Source: an uncultured Prevotellaceae bacterium (GTDB lineage Bacteria > Bacteroidota > Bacteroidia > Bacteroidales > Muribaculaceae). Taken from it: DNA of 64,000 bases. The notes below the pieces were generated by a model. The model did not search any database. It saw nothing but the letters and a program-made list of their open reading frames with translations, and was not told where the DNA came from. Below are positions 51,401 through 62,313 of the stretch, piece by piece. Positions within the stretch are counted from its first letter, which is position 1, and each line of letters opens with the position of its first letter. The DNA lies in contig CAMJXD010000001.1 in assembly GCA_946409635.1 (NCBI GenBank), forward strand, positions 144,613 through 208,612, given 5' to 3'. Both the position numbers and the translations under genes were made by a program.

Positions 51401-53107
51401 TCAGTTGCTCTTGTCCTTCTCTTCCAGCCAGACGGGCTCCTCGACCTTGAGCACCTTGCCCTGGCCATTCAGATTCTTGACCTGCATGTCGTAGTACTCC
51501 TGGGTGTAGCCGGCAAAGGTGGGCGAGATAGGCGTGCCCCACTCGTTGCGCTGGAACTTGCCGTTCTTCTCCTTCTTGATGTTACCGTCGAGATACTTCA
51601 CAAACAGGTACTCGCCCAGCTTCTTGTAGCGTGCCGTGGCATCCTGGCCGGCATTGACCGAGTAGTTGGTCAGCAGGCGGATGGCAGCGGCGCGGTCGGT
51701 GGTGAGCAGCGAGGTAGCCTGAGCCTCGATGACCGACTGCTGCTTGGCAAAGTTGTCCTCGATGGCGCCCTGCACCTTGCGGATGTCGCCAATCATCTGT
51801 GAGTAGCGAGCGTAGGCCTGGTTGGCCACCCAGTTGTTGACCCAGAACGCGCAGTCCCAGTCGAGGGTGTACATGTCGGCCTTGCCCTGGCGGTAGCTCT
51901 CGGGCACCTGGGTGATGCTGCAGTACATGGGCACGAACACGGCCGTGTTGGCATCATCGACACCAAACCAGAAGCAGCCGCCCACCTCGTCGGGCATCCA
52001 TGAGCGCATCTGGGCAGCGAAGACCCAACCGGTCTGCTGGGTGGCGATAGCACGCTCCTGGCTGTACTTGACACCATCCACCTCAAAGTCCATGGGACGC
52101 CAGCGGTAAGGCACGCCATAGGCGGTAGCGGCACCGGCATCCTTGGTCATGTCGAAGGGAGTGCCCTCGAAGTGGTCGCGCATCATCTCCTGCATATCGC
52201 GCACGCTGATCTTGCGGTCGGGCTTGACGTAGAGCGGCATGATGTCGGCGTCGGCGCGGGTCTTGCCCATGATGAAGGGCTGATAGGCGTCCATGCCCTT
52301 GTGATAGCGGTTGAAGTAGCTCCACACGCGGGCATCGCAGCCGCGCAGCGCACCGGCATCAAACTTCTGATAGACGGGAGCGAAGGCAAAGTCGGCATCC
52401 TTGCCGCTGTAGAGGCCTTTCTTCTTGGCAAACGAGATGACGTCCTTGCTGTACATGACGTTCTTCTTGTCCTTCATGTCAAACTTCCAGATGCGGGGAT
52501 TGTTGGCATGGCCGGCAATGCAGTCGTCGGGGATGCGGATGGCAACCCACACGGCACCGATCTCGCCGGGTCCCTTGCCGATCATGTCCATGATCCAGAT
52601 CTCGTTGGGATCACCGATCGAGAACGACTCGCCCTCACTGGCATAGCCGTACTTGGCCACGAGGTCGGTCATGCACTTGATGGCCTCGCGGGCAGTCTTG
52701 GAACGCTGCAGGGCGATGTACATGAGGCTGCCATAGTCGATAATCGACTTGCCGGTGGTGTCCCACAGCTCCTCACGTCCGCCCCAGGTGCTCTCGGCGA
52801 TGGTGACCTGGTGCTCGTTCATGTTGCCCACCACGGCATAGGTGTGAGCCACCTCGGGAATCTCGCCCATAGGCTTGCCGCTGTCCCAGTCGACAATCTT
52901 GCGCATCGAGCCGGGCGCATGGTCGGCAGCGGGCAGATACTGCAAGTCACCGAACAGGGTGTGGCTGTCGGCGGCATAGGTGATGATGGTCGAGCCATCG
53001 ACACTGGCGTTCTTTCCCACCAGCAGGTTGGTGCAGGCATCGGCAGCAGTCCAGCCGGCGAGAGCCAGCAGAGCAGCCGATAAGAGTCGTAATGATAAGT
53101 GTTTCAT
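51401..53107 (-). CDS. pepD: C69 family dipeptidase
   Basis: 568 residues. N-terminal nucleophile hydrolase of family C69 (U34, PepD). The signal peptide ends ADA and exposes Cys25 (ACTNLLVGKNASVDGSTI), the catalytic N-terminal nucleophile. Further motifs: MNEHQVTIAESTWGGREEL, SIGDPNEIWIMDMIGKGPG, AGHANNPRI and GVDDANTAVFVPMYCSI. Cleaves dipeptides, probably in the periplasm given the signal peptide. 53 bp after the 171-residue envelope protein gene. Confidence 0.92.
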   Translation of the reverse strand: MKHLSLRLLSAALLALAGWTAADACTNLLVGKNASVDGSTIITYAADSHTLFGDLQYLPAADHAPGSMRKIVDWDSGKPMGEIPEVAHTYAVVGNMNEHQVTIAESTWGGREELWDTTGKSIIDYGSLMYIALQRSKTAREAIKCMTDLVAKYGYASEGESFSIGDPNEIWIMDMIGKGPGEIGAVWVAIRIPDDCIAGHANNPRIWKFDMKDKKNVMYSKDVISFAKKKGLYSGKDADFAFAPVYQKFDAGALRGCDARVWSYFNRYHKGMDAYQPFIMGKTRADADIMPLYVKPDRKISVRDMQEMMRDHFEGTPFDMTKDAGAATAYGVPYRWRPMDFEVDGVKYSQERAIATQQTGWVFAAQMRSWMPDEVGGCFWFGVDDANTAVFVPMYCSITQVPESYRQGKADMYTLDWDCAFWVNNWVANQAYARYSQMIGDIRKVQGAIEDNFAKQQSVIEAQATSLLTTDRAAAIRLLTNYSVNAGQDATARYKKLGEYLFVKYLDGNIKKEKNGKFQRNEWGTPISPTFAGYTQEYYDMQVKNLNGQGKVLKVEEPVWLEEKDKSN

Positions 53108-53160
53108 TTTACTTTGATTGATAGTTATTATATTATAATGTTATGGATTGGTCACTGGAG

Positions 53161-53676
53161 TCAGTTGCCCACGGGGATGTCATAGCCCGTGAGGCGATAG
53201 GCCACCTGGAAGGGCGTGGCCTGCTTGCGCGGCTGTGGGCCGGCATAGTAGTAGAACAGGCGCTGCACGTCAAACGACTTGATGCTCACCAGCTTGGTCT
53301 CGCCGGGCTTGAGGCTCACGGGCACGCTGACCTGGCGCTGGGTGAGCAGCTCGCCGGTCATGGTCGTGTAGCGCAGCAGGAGCCTGACGGCACTCATGCG
53401 CCCGGTCGTGTTGTTGGTGATGAAGAAGGACTCCTTGGCATCGCTGGCGCGCTTGTTGAAGCCCTTGATCGAGACGGCGCCGGGATCGACGGCGGCAAGG
53501 CTGTCGGGCATCAAGGCGTCGTCACGGTCGATGGCGAGCACGGGCACGGCTGCTGTATGAACGTTTTTGCGCGTGGTGCGGGTGCGTGCATCTAACTGGC
53601 TGACGTTCAGTAGCGCGAGCACAGCAAACAGTAGGAGCGGAAATGTTAACAAGTGTTTAATGCTCATTTTCATCAC
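53161..53676 (-). CDS. Secreted protein, unknown family (171 aa)
   Basis: 171 residues with signal peptide about 1-29 (LLLFAVLALLNVSQLDA). The mature part (about 65-171) has alternating strands such as ESFFITNNTTGRMSAVRLLL and VSVPVSLKPGETKLVSI, resembling FxLYD-like beta-sandwich domains, but I do not recognise a named family. Start overlaps the upstream stop by 4 bp (53673-53676). Confidence 0.75.
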   Translation of the reverse strand: MMKMSIKHLLTFPLLLFAVLALLNVSQLDARTRTTRKNVHTAAVPVLAIDRDDALMPDSLAAVDPGAVSIKGFNKRASDAKESFFITNNTTGRMSAVRLLLRYTTMTGELLTQRQVSVPVSLKPGETKLVSIKSFDVQRLFYYYAGPQPRKQATPFQVAYRLTGYDIPVGN

Positions 53677-54269
53677 AGGTATCGTACACGGTTAAACGGG
53701 TTGCCGTCGCCACCCTCGGGGTAGATTTTGCGAAAGCCCACTGGCAAGCGCTCCTCTACCTTGTCGGGCGTGATGCTCACGCCCCTGAACAGCGAGGGCA
53801 GGAAGCGGGCAATGTTGACACGCACCTTGACCTTCCAGTGCGGCGGGTCGAAGGTGAACGACGTGGCCGAGGCGTTGAGCGTGGCGACGCACTCGAGCGG
53901 CTTGATGAGGGTCAAGCGGTCGCGCTGGCTGTAGAGCCACAGGCGGTACTTGTTGTCGACGGCGCTCGACTCGATGTAGCCGATGACGGTGCCGGGCACC
54001 AGGTTGATGTCGGGCGCGTCGAGCAGGATGATGCGGTAGCCGATGTTGTGCGGAGCGCGATATCGCTCGATGCCCAGTGTCATCTCCTCGTCGGGGTAAT
54101 ACCAGATGCCCTCGAGGGGCTGCATGTCGGTCTCGTCGAGCCTGATGCGCATCGAGTCGACGTCGAGTCCGGGGATGACGACCGACTGCTTGGGAATGCC
54201 GCTCCCTGCCCATGCCAGCAGAGGCATGAGCGCCATGAAGAGCACGATGAGCGACAGTCGGCTATCCAT
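53673..54269 (-). CDS. Secreted protein, unknown family (198 aa)
   Basis: 198 residues from ATG 54269 (a 14-codon extension reaches into the upstream gene). Signal peptide MDSRLSLIVLFMALMPLLAWA. The mature part contains GIWYYPDEEMTLGIERY, close to GIW-type domains in Bacteroidetes surface proteins, and VRVNIARFLPSLFRGVSI. No function recognised. 10 bp after the DUF3078 gene and overlapping the next by 4 bp, so tightly co-translated. Confidence 0.75.
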   Translation of the reverse strand: MDSRLSLIVLFMALMPLLAWAGSGIPKQSVVIPGLDVDSMRIRLDETDMQPLEGIWYYPDEEMTLGIERYRAPHNIGYRIILLDAPDINLVPGTVIGYIESSAVDNKYRLWLYSQRDRLTLIKPLECVATLNASATSFTFDPPHWKVKVRVNIARFLPSLFRGVSITPDKVEERLPVGFRKIYPEGGDGNPFNRVRYL

Positions 54270-54279
54270 GGTTACACCA

Positions 54280-55524
54280 CTAGTTGACAGTGGCAAAACG
54301 ATAAACCACACCCAAGCTCAAGATTTCCTTGAACTGCCAGTAGTTCCAGTCGTCGTCGCGGGCGCGCGAGCGGTCAAACCTCAGGTGGGTGTAGAGCTGG
54401 GTGGTGAGGTACTTGCCGATGGCCAGGTCGAGCGTGTTCTCCCAGTCGCCCTGCACATACTCATAGTTGGTGAACATGTAGAGCCTGGAGGTGAACATGA
54501 CGTTAGGAGAGAATCGCCACAACCACTTGGCCTCGAAGTTACTACCGAAGGTGCTCTTGCTGTGGTGGCCGGCGCTGATGCCAAAGCGGGTGGGATCAAT
54601 GTCGTCGATGTTGCGGCAATACTTGAGGTTATAGGACAGCGGAGCGATGGCCAGTGTGAACATGCGGTCGTCGGCCTTCTTGTAGCTGTAGGTCATACCG
54701 AGACCGATGTTGAGTTCGGCCGGCGAGAGGAAAGCCGCCGTCATGGTGCGGGTGTTGGTCTTGTAATTGTTGAGGAACTGGGTGGTGAACTGCAGCATGG
54801 CACTGTAGTACCAGTTCTTGACGGCCTTGTAACCCAGCTGTGAAGTAAACAGGAAGTTGTCCTCGTTGATGAGGTACTTGCGTATGCTGTCGCCGTGGGT
54901 GGTGGCGATACCCAGCTTATAGGACAAGGCATTGTTGAACAGCCAGTTGGGGTGCAGGTCCTGGTTGAGGTTGCAGTTCCAGTTGACGGCACCGAGCAGG
55001 GCGAGGTTGTTCTCGCCGCCCTGATACCAGTTGCCGCTGATGTAGGCCTGGGTGAACTGCAGCGAGGCGTTGAACACGTGCAGCCAGTTGTGCAGGGGCT
55101 GGGCCGGGGCTTCGGGCGGGGTGACCTCGTCGACCACTACCTGGGCGGGGGCCACGGTGAGCATCGCCTGACGGGGGTCGCCGGGGATGACGCCCTCGGG
55201 CGGGGCTGCGGGCAGGCTGTTGGCGTTATAGGCCACGAGCTGCGGGTTGTTGACTATGGCGCGCTGCCTGATGAGCCGGGTGCGCTGTGCATCGTCGATG
55301 GCATCGTGCAGCCACTGGTCGCCGGCGTCGAGCGAGTAGAGGCTGTTGCCGCCCGTTGCGGCATGATGGTGGGCAGCAGTGATGTGGTTGTCATACACCA
55401 GGGGGGCATAGAGCATGTCCTGTTGCTCGTCGGGGCTGCCGGCCTCGCTAGCACGGGCAGGCACGGCCATCGCCATGACGGCGGCGAGGGCCACACACAG
55501 TTGCAAAGTCTTGGATGTCTTCAT
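54280..55524 (-). CDS. DUF3078 family outer-membrane protein
   Basis: 414 residues. Signal peptide 1-25 (ends VPARA). A low-complexity region about 30-145 is followed by DUF3078 (about 148-414): NWLHVFNASLQFTQAYISGNWYQGGENNLALLG, then alternating aromatic strands ending SLGVVYRFATVN, the pattern of an outer-membrane barrel. Function unknown. First of three tightly spaced envelope genes; the upstream gene ends 53 bp before it. Confidence 0.88.
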   Translation of the reverse strand: MKTSKTLQLCVALAAVMAMAVPARASEAGSPDEQQDMLYAPLVYDNHITAAHHHAATGGNSLYSLDAGDQWLHDAIDDAQRTRLIRQRAIVNNPQLVAYNANSLPAAPPEGVIPGDPRQAMLTVAPAQVVVDEVTPPEAPAQPLHNWLHVFNASLQFTQAYISGNWYQGGENNLALLGAVNWNCNLNQDLHPNWLFNNALSYKLGIATTHGDSIRKYLINEDNFLFTSQLGYKAVKNWYYSAMLQFTTQFLNNYKTNTRTMTAAFLSPAELNIGLGMTYSYKKADDRMFTLAIAPLSYNLKYCRNIDDIDPTRFGISAGHHSKSTFGSNFEAKWLWRFSPNVMFTSRLYMFTNYEYVQGDWENTLDLAIGKYLTTQLYTHLRFDRSRARDDDWNYWQFKEILSLGVVYRFATVN

Positions 55525-55577
55525 TGTCTTGTTATGGTTTTTCGGGGGTTTAACATCTGTTCAGTTCACCGCATCGG

Positions 55578-56189
55578 TCAGGCGTCATAGAGCTGCTCGT
55601 TGCGGGCTGGCCGCTGCTGTTGCGGGCCGGGGGATTCCTTGTCGGGTCCAGCCTTGGACTTGGGCTGCACCTTCTGCCGCTTGCGCTCGTGGTTGGGCTG
55701 TTGCTGCTTGTTCTCGGCAAAACTCTTGATGATGTCCTCGACGATCTCGCGGTTGCCATACAGGTAGTTGACCGTGACCTCGATGATGAGGTTCTGGTGC
55801 TTGCTCACCAGGTCGGCGATGATGGCGCGCGAGCCGTCGGGCATGGTGCCGTCGATGCTGTAAGTCTTCTTGAAACCCTTGACCTTAATCTTGCCGTCGT
55901 GCAGGTCATACATGCTGTATCCCAGCGCCTTGCGCTGCAGGTTCTGGTTGAGCAGCTTCTTCTGGTCGCCCTTGTCCTGGCTGTAGAGCTGCACGGTCAT
56001 GACCATGTCTTCCCACTGGATCTCGAATCGCGTGGGCGAGTTGTAGGTGACGAAGCCATAGTCGGGCGTCTCAAACGTGAGGTCATACTTGCTCCAGGTA
56101 TAGACCGCCGCGCTGGCCTTGACGCCGCCGGCGAGCAGCATCGTGAGCAGCATTGCGATGGTCAACAGAGATGGGAATCGACTATTCAT
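55578..56189 (-). CDS. Secreted protein, unknown family, basic Gln/Pro-rich tail
   Basis: 203 residues. Signal peptide about 1-26 (LLAGGVKASA). Residues 27-155 form a compact domain (TWSKYDLTFETPDYGFVTYN, MTVQLYSQDKG, LIIEVTVNYLYGNREIVEDI); the tail 158-203 is rich in Gln, Lys and Pro and likely disordered. Not recognised. 16 bp after the GH25 gene. Confidence 0.75.
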   Translation of the reverse strand: MNSRFPSLLTIAMLLTMLLAGGVKASAAVYTWSKYDLTFETPDYGFVTYNSPTRFEIQWEDMVMTVQLYSQDKGDQKKLLNQNLQRKALGYSMYDLHDGKIKVKGFKKTYSIDGTMPDGSRAIIADLVSKHQNLIIEVTVNYLYGNREIVEDIIKSFAENKQQQPNHERKRQKVQPKSKAGPDKESPGPQQQRPARNEQLYDA

Positions 56190-56205
56190 AGCGGTTTGAT
56201 GATTA

Positions 56206-56964
56206 TCAGGGTTGCTTGACTTGTTGGAGATAGGACCGCCACTCGCGCTTGCTGCCGACGAACACGTTGAGGTCGACCTCGCCGTCGATGCCGTCGACGC
56301 TGCCCTCGTGGCTGAACTGCTGGATGCGGTGCCCGATGCCGGCCCTGAGTTCAGGGCTGGTGAAGGAGCATAGCCACAGGTCGCAGTCGGTGAGCATGTC
56401 CTTGTAATACTTGTTGTAGCCGTCCAGGTTGGTGTAAATCATGACCTGGTAGCCCTTGTCCTTGAGGCACTTGATCATCTCGATGACGCGCTGCATGGCG
56501 GTCTCGACACCGGTGGTGGCACCGTTACCCCAGTCGTCCTCGAGGTCGATGACCAGGGGCAGGTCGAACTGCTTGCCCCTGATGGCCGTCAAGAAGTTGT
56601 CGGCCTGCTCGCGGCCGGAGCGGTTCTTGCGAAAGAAGTGGTAGGCCCCGACCTCGAGTCCTGCCTCGCGGGCCGCCTTGTAGTTGCTGTCAAAGGCCTC
56701 GTCGCGGTAGGTCTTGCCCTCGCTGGCCTTGATGAAGACAAACTGGTAGTCGGCATCGCGCACCTTCTCAAAGTCGATCTTGCCGTTGTGCTTCGACACG
56801 TCGATGCCCGCCACGGGGTAGCGGAAGCGGTCGACGGCCACCGAGTGTGGCAGCACCCAGTGGAAGATGATCTGCCAGGCCAGGAACACAACAAGTGCAG
56901 CCGCTCCGGCCAGGAGCAGCCACTTGATGTAGTCGGGTTTTGTCTTCACCTGGCGTTGAGCCAT
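56206..56964 (-). CDS. GH25 lysozyme, membrane-anchored
   Basis: 252 residues. Single N-terminal membrane anchor (about 14-38) and GH25 domain (about 50-245): GIDVSKHNGKIDFEKV with Asp55, FIKASEGKTY with Glu82, GAYHFFRKN, and the catalytic VIDLEDDWG with Asp140 and Glu142, then VMIYTNLDGYNKYY. N-acetylmuramidase acting on peptidoglycan. 15 bp after the TM2 gene. Confidence 0.93.
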   Translation of the reverse strand: MAQRQVKTKPDYIKWLLLAGAAALVVFLAWQIIFHWVLPHSVAVDRFRYPVAGIDVSKHNGKIDFEKVRDADYQFVFIKASEGKTYRDEAFDSNYKAAREAGLEVGAYHFFRKNRSGREQADNFLTAIRGKQFDLPLVIDLEDDWGNGATTGVETAMQRVIEMIKCLKDKGYQVMIYTNLDGYNKYYKDMLTDCDLWLCSFTSPELRAGIGHRIQQFSHEGSVDGIDGEVDLNVFVGSKREWRSYLQQVKQP

Positions 56965-56979
56965 AGGCCGCCGGGGATG

Positions 56980-57438
56980 CTAGAACAGGGGGAAGTCGCT
57001 GGGGCAGTTGACCCACTTGCGCTCAAACTCCTCCTGTGAGGAGGTAAACATCATGATGCCCTGGATGAGCGACACGATGGCCGTGATGGCGCCCAGGAAT
57101 CCGCAGGACAGGATGGACACGAGCAGGAAGACGATGCCAGCCGTGTTCTTGCCCATATAGAAGTAGTGGACGCCCAGTGTACCCAGCAGGATGGCCAGCA
57201 GACCGGCCAGGCCGCGGCTCTTGCCCGAGGGGCCCTCGTCAAAGATGTTGCCCGAGCTCTGCTGCGGCTGCTGATAGGCATACTGCTGCTGTTGCTGCTG
57301 CGGGTTGCCGTACTGGGGCGGCTGTTGCTGCCCGTAGGACACGTTGGTCTCGGCACCGCAATAGGGGCACTTCACGCGATCCACCTTGTCGTCGGTGGTA
57401 AACTGTTTTCCGCACTGGGAACAATTGTGGATATACAT
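56980..57438 (-). CDS. TM2-domain protein with N-terminal zinc ribbon
   Basis: 152 residues. Zinc ribbon CSQC...CPYC (Cys6, Cys9, Cys24, Cys27), Gln/Pro-rich linker about 36-62, and TM2 domain about 75-130 (AGLLAILLGTLGVHYFYMGK, SILSCGFLGAITAIVSLIQGI). Role unknown; TM2 proteins are small membrane proteins of uncertain function. First gene of the minus-strand string 57438-51401. Confidence 0.88.
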   Translation of the reverse strand: MYIHNCSQCGKQFTTDDKVDRVKCPYCGAETNVSYGQQQPPQYGNPQQQQQQYAYQQPQQSSGNIFDEGPSGKSRGLAGLLAILLGTLGVHYFYMGKNTAGIVFLLVSILSCGFLGAITAIVSLIQGIMMFTSSQEEFERKWVNCPSDFPLF

Positions 57439-57545
57439 AATCTTAAAATATTAAAGTTAGTAATTCATCTTAACTGTTAGACACGCGATACACCCCCAAA
57501 GGTTGCAAAAATCGTACCAAAACAGTCATTTTTCTGCACCCAGGC

Positions 57546-59642
57546 TTAGCGGCGGCGCTTGCCGGCGCTGCGTCCGGCCTGCTGGCGCTGCTGCTGTTGC
57601 TGCATCTTCTGCGCTTCCTCGAGTCGCTGCATCCACTTGGATTTCTTCTTGGGCTTGGCTGCGTTGGCGGCCATGGTGGCGCGCACCTTGTCCTCGGTGA
57701 CAAACAAGCGGCAGCTGTAGGTCTGCAGGATGGTGATCAGCAAGGAGATGAAGTAGTAGTAGCTCAGGCCCGATGCATAGTTGTTAAAGAACACGAGGAA
57801 CATGAGCGGCATGAGGTACATCATCCACTTCATGCCCGGCATCGACTGTGACTGGGCCTGGGACTTGGTGGTGATGTAGGTGTAGGCGATGTTGGTCACG
57901 GTCATCAACAGGCAGAAGAGGCTGATGTGGTTGCCAAAGGTGCTCGAGATGAACGGGATGTGGGTGCTCCACTCGACAATCTTGTCGGGGGCGCTCAGGT
58001 CGTTGGCCCACAGGAATGACTGCCCCCTAAGCTCGATACTCGAGGGGAAGAAGGTGAACATGGCAATCAGGATAGGCATCTGCAGCAGCATGGGCAGGCA
58101 GCCGCCGAAGGGGCTCGCGCCGGCCTGGCGGTAGAGTTCCATGGTCTTCTGCTGCTTCTTGATGGCATCTTCCTGGTTGGGGTACTTCTCGTTGATGGCG
58201 GCGATGTCGGGCGCGAGGATGCGCATCTTGGCCTGCGAGATATAGGTCTTGTAGGTCAGGGGCGAGAGCACCACCTTGATGATGATGGTGAGCACCAGGA
58301 TGATGAGGCCATAGTTGCTCATGAACTTGCCCAGCCAGTCAAACACCGGGATGATGATACCCGTGTTGATCCAGCGGAAGAGCTTCCAGCCCAGCGGGAT
58401 GAGCCGGGTGAGGTTCAGGTCCTCCTTGGGCGAGAACTTGTCGTAGCTCGAGAGCATGTGGTAGCGGTTGGGGCCCAGATAGAAGTAGAACGAGGCGGGC
58501 ACGGGCTTGTCGCTCGAGTAGGGCACCATCGTGTGGACGGTGACGTCCTTGAGGTAGTTCTCATAGTCGGGCTGGCCGCTCTCGGTGGCACGGCTGGTGA
58601 GCTGGGCGGTCGAGAAGACGCTGTCGGTGATGAGCACGGTCGAGAAGAACTGGTTCTTGGCGCTGACCCACTTGAGCTTCTCCTTGATCTCCTTCTCGTC
58701 GTTGCCGCTCTCGCTGGTGTTCTTCACTTCCCCACCCTTGCCGGCAAACTTGTAATAGATGCCGCTGTTGCGCTCCTCAAAGGTCTTGCCGAACTCGTGG
58801 CGCGAGATCTTCTGGTGCCAGTCGAGGTCAACGAGGTTGATGTTGAGCGGGATGATGCGGTTCATGCCCTGCTGCACCATCTCCATGCGCACCATGTAGC
58901 TGCCGGGCACGAGGGTGTACTTGAGTCCCCACTGTGCTCCGCCCTCGAGGTCGAGGTTCATCACCACGGTGCTGTCGTTGAGCTGCTTGGGAGTGAAGTA
59001 GAAGTTCTTGGTCTCAAAGCGCTGCGTGTTGTTGCTCAGGGTGAAGCTGTAGTCGTTGTCGCCCTTGTCAAACAGCACGAGCTGCGGCGACTTGTAGGTC
59101 TTGTAGCCCTTGAGCGTGGCGCGGGAGATGACGGCGCCCTTAGAGCTGATCTCGACCTTGAGGGAGTCGTTCTCGAGGGTGACGGTCTGCTCCGATCCGG
59201 TGAGCGCTGCGGCAAATGAGCCGTTCTTGGCATACATGTCGAGGGCGCGCTGCACGGCCTGCACGGCCAGGTTGTGTACGGCGGGGTTGGCGCTGGTGGC
59301 GGCTGCCACCTCGCTCCACTGCACGGTGGTGTCGCCCACGGTGACGGTGCCGGCGATGTCACCGCCCTCGAGCTTGAGCATGACGCCCTCGTTGTTGATG
59401 ACGGCATTGTCGGCGGGCAGGTTCTGCAGCACGCTCATCAGGTGGGTCATCTCGTCGTTGCTCAGGGTGTCGACGTTGCCGGCGGCGACGTCGCGTCGCT
59501 GTTGTTGCTGCTGCACGGCAGCGATTGAATCAATCTGTCGCTGACGCTCGGCCATCTCGGCCTCGCTGGGCTTCTGGAGCCACATGAAGCCAAAGATGAC
59601 GGCAGCCATCAGCAACATTCCAGTCAAAGTGTTCTTATCCAT
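57546..59642 (-). CDS. yidC: Membrane protein insertase YidC
   Basis: 698 residues. First span at about 5-20 (LTGMLLMAAVIFGFMWL), a large periplasmic beta domain (about 55-430), then the conserved five-span insertase core (about 440-660: NYGLIILVLTIIIKVVLSPLTYKTY, QAGASPFGGCLPMLLQMPIL with the family's GCLP motif). The basic tail MQQQQQRQQAGRSAGKRRR binds ribosomes in other members. Inserts membrane proteins alone or with SecYEG. Usually follows pyrG in Bacteroidales; here the two are parted by the GxxExxY element. Confidence 0.95.
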   Translation of the reverse strand: MDKNTLTGMLLMAAVIFGFMWLQKPSEAEMAERQRQIDSIAAVQQQQQRRDVAAGNVDTLSNDEMTHLMSVLQNLPADNAVINNEGVMLKLEGGDIAGTVTVGDTTVQWSEVAAATSANPAVHNLAVQAVQRALDMYAKNGSFAAALTGSEQTVTLENDSLKVEISSKGAVISRATLKGYKTYKSPQLVLFDKGDNDYSFTLSNNTQRFETKNFYFTPKQLNDSTVVMNLDLEGGAQWGLKYTLVPGSYMVRMEMVQQGMNRIIPLNINLVDLDWHQKISRHEFGKTFEERNSGIYYKFAGKGGEVKNTSESGNDEKEIKEKLKWVSAKNQFFSTVLITDSVFSTAQLTSRATESGQPDYENYLKDVTVHTMVPYSSDKPVPASFYFYLGPNRYHMLSSYDKFSPKEDLNLTRLIPLGWKLFRWINTGIIIPVFDWLGKFMSNYGLIILVLTIIIKVVLSPLTYKTYISQAKMRILAPDIAAINEKYPNQEDAIKKQQKTMELYRQAGASPFGGCLPMLLQMPILIAMFTFFPSSIELRGQSFLWANDLSAPDKIVEWSTHIPFISSTFGNHISLFCLLMTVTNIAYTYITTKSQAQSQSMPGMKWMMYLMPLMFLVFFNNYASGLSYYYFISLLITILQTYSCRLFVTEDKVRATMAANAAKPKKKSKWMQRLEEAQKMQQQQQRQQAGRSAGKRRR

Positions 59643-59678
59643 ATATTCAGTTTTCGCGGTGCAGCAGCGGGAATCATA

Positions 59679-61934
<2,256 letters not shown>

Positions 61935-61972
61935 TCATCTGAAATCCCTGATGGCATCCGCGCCCACAGAAC

Positions 61973-62010
61973 TCACGCCAAGCGGCCAAGCCGCGAAGAT
62001 GTTGATTTTT
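61973..62010. repeat. Solo CGCTAAG-type repeat end
   Basis: 61973-61998 (TCACGCCAAGCGGCCAAG then CCGCGAAG) matches the element end with about five differences, and the next 12 nt (ATGTTGATTTTT) match 20369-20380 save the last base. No inverted partner was found nearby. Confidence 0.6.
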
Positions 62011-62098
62011 CAGACAACATGAACAACTTTTAAACAACTGGGACAACAGGTTTTTTCATTCTCTGTCAAGGCTGTGTCATAAATCAAGCCTGTATGGG

Positions 62099-62170
62099 TG
62101 TCCGGGGAAAGCGTCGAAGACGAGGGGCGGTTCGAAGAACCGCTGACATCTTCGATGTTTTCCCCGGACA
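62099..62170 (+). repeat. 72-nt near-perfect hairpin
   Basis: 62099-62120 pairs with 62149-62170 over 22 consecutive positions (two as G.U on plus-strand RNA), then a small internal loop and a 7-bp inner stem GCGGTTC/GAACCGC with loop GAA (62127-62143). The G.U pairs would be C.A mismatches on the other strand. Confidence 0.75.
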
Positions 62171-62190
62171 GTAAAATGAAAAGTCGTGTA

Positions 62191-62227
62191 ATTAGCATTA
62201 GCCCCGCAGGGGGAGGCTACAGCTAAT
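62191..62227. repeat. Second hairpin upstream of the terminator
   Basis: ATTAGC/GCTAAT outer and TAGCC/GGCTA inner stems separated by a 2x2 internal loop; GC-rich apical loop. Confidence 0.5.
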
Positions 62228-62239
62228 ATCATTGCCTAA

Positions 62240-62272
62240 AAAAAGCGGCCCCCGCCGTGGGGGCCGCTTTTT
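62240..62272. terminator. Strong bidirectional terminator
   Basis: AAAAAGCGGCCCCC (62240-62253) and its exact complement (62259-62272) around a 5-nt loop, with A- and T-runs on both sides. Ends the minus-strand gene whose stop is at 62314. Confidence 0.88.
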
Positions 62273-62313
62273 CTATAGAAGCTTGGTTAATCCTAAGCTT
62301 GAGCAATGACGGA

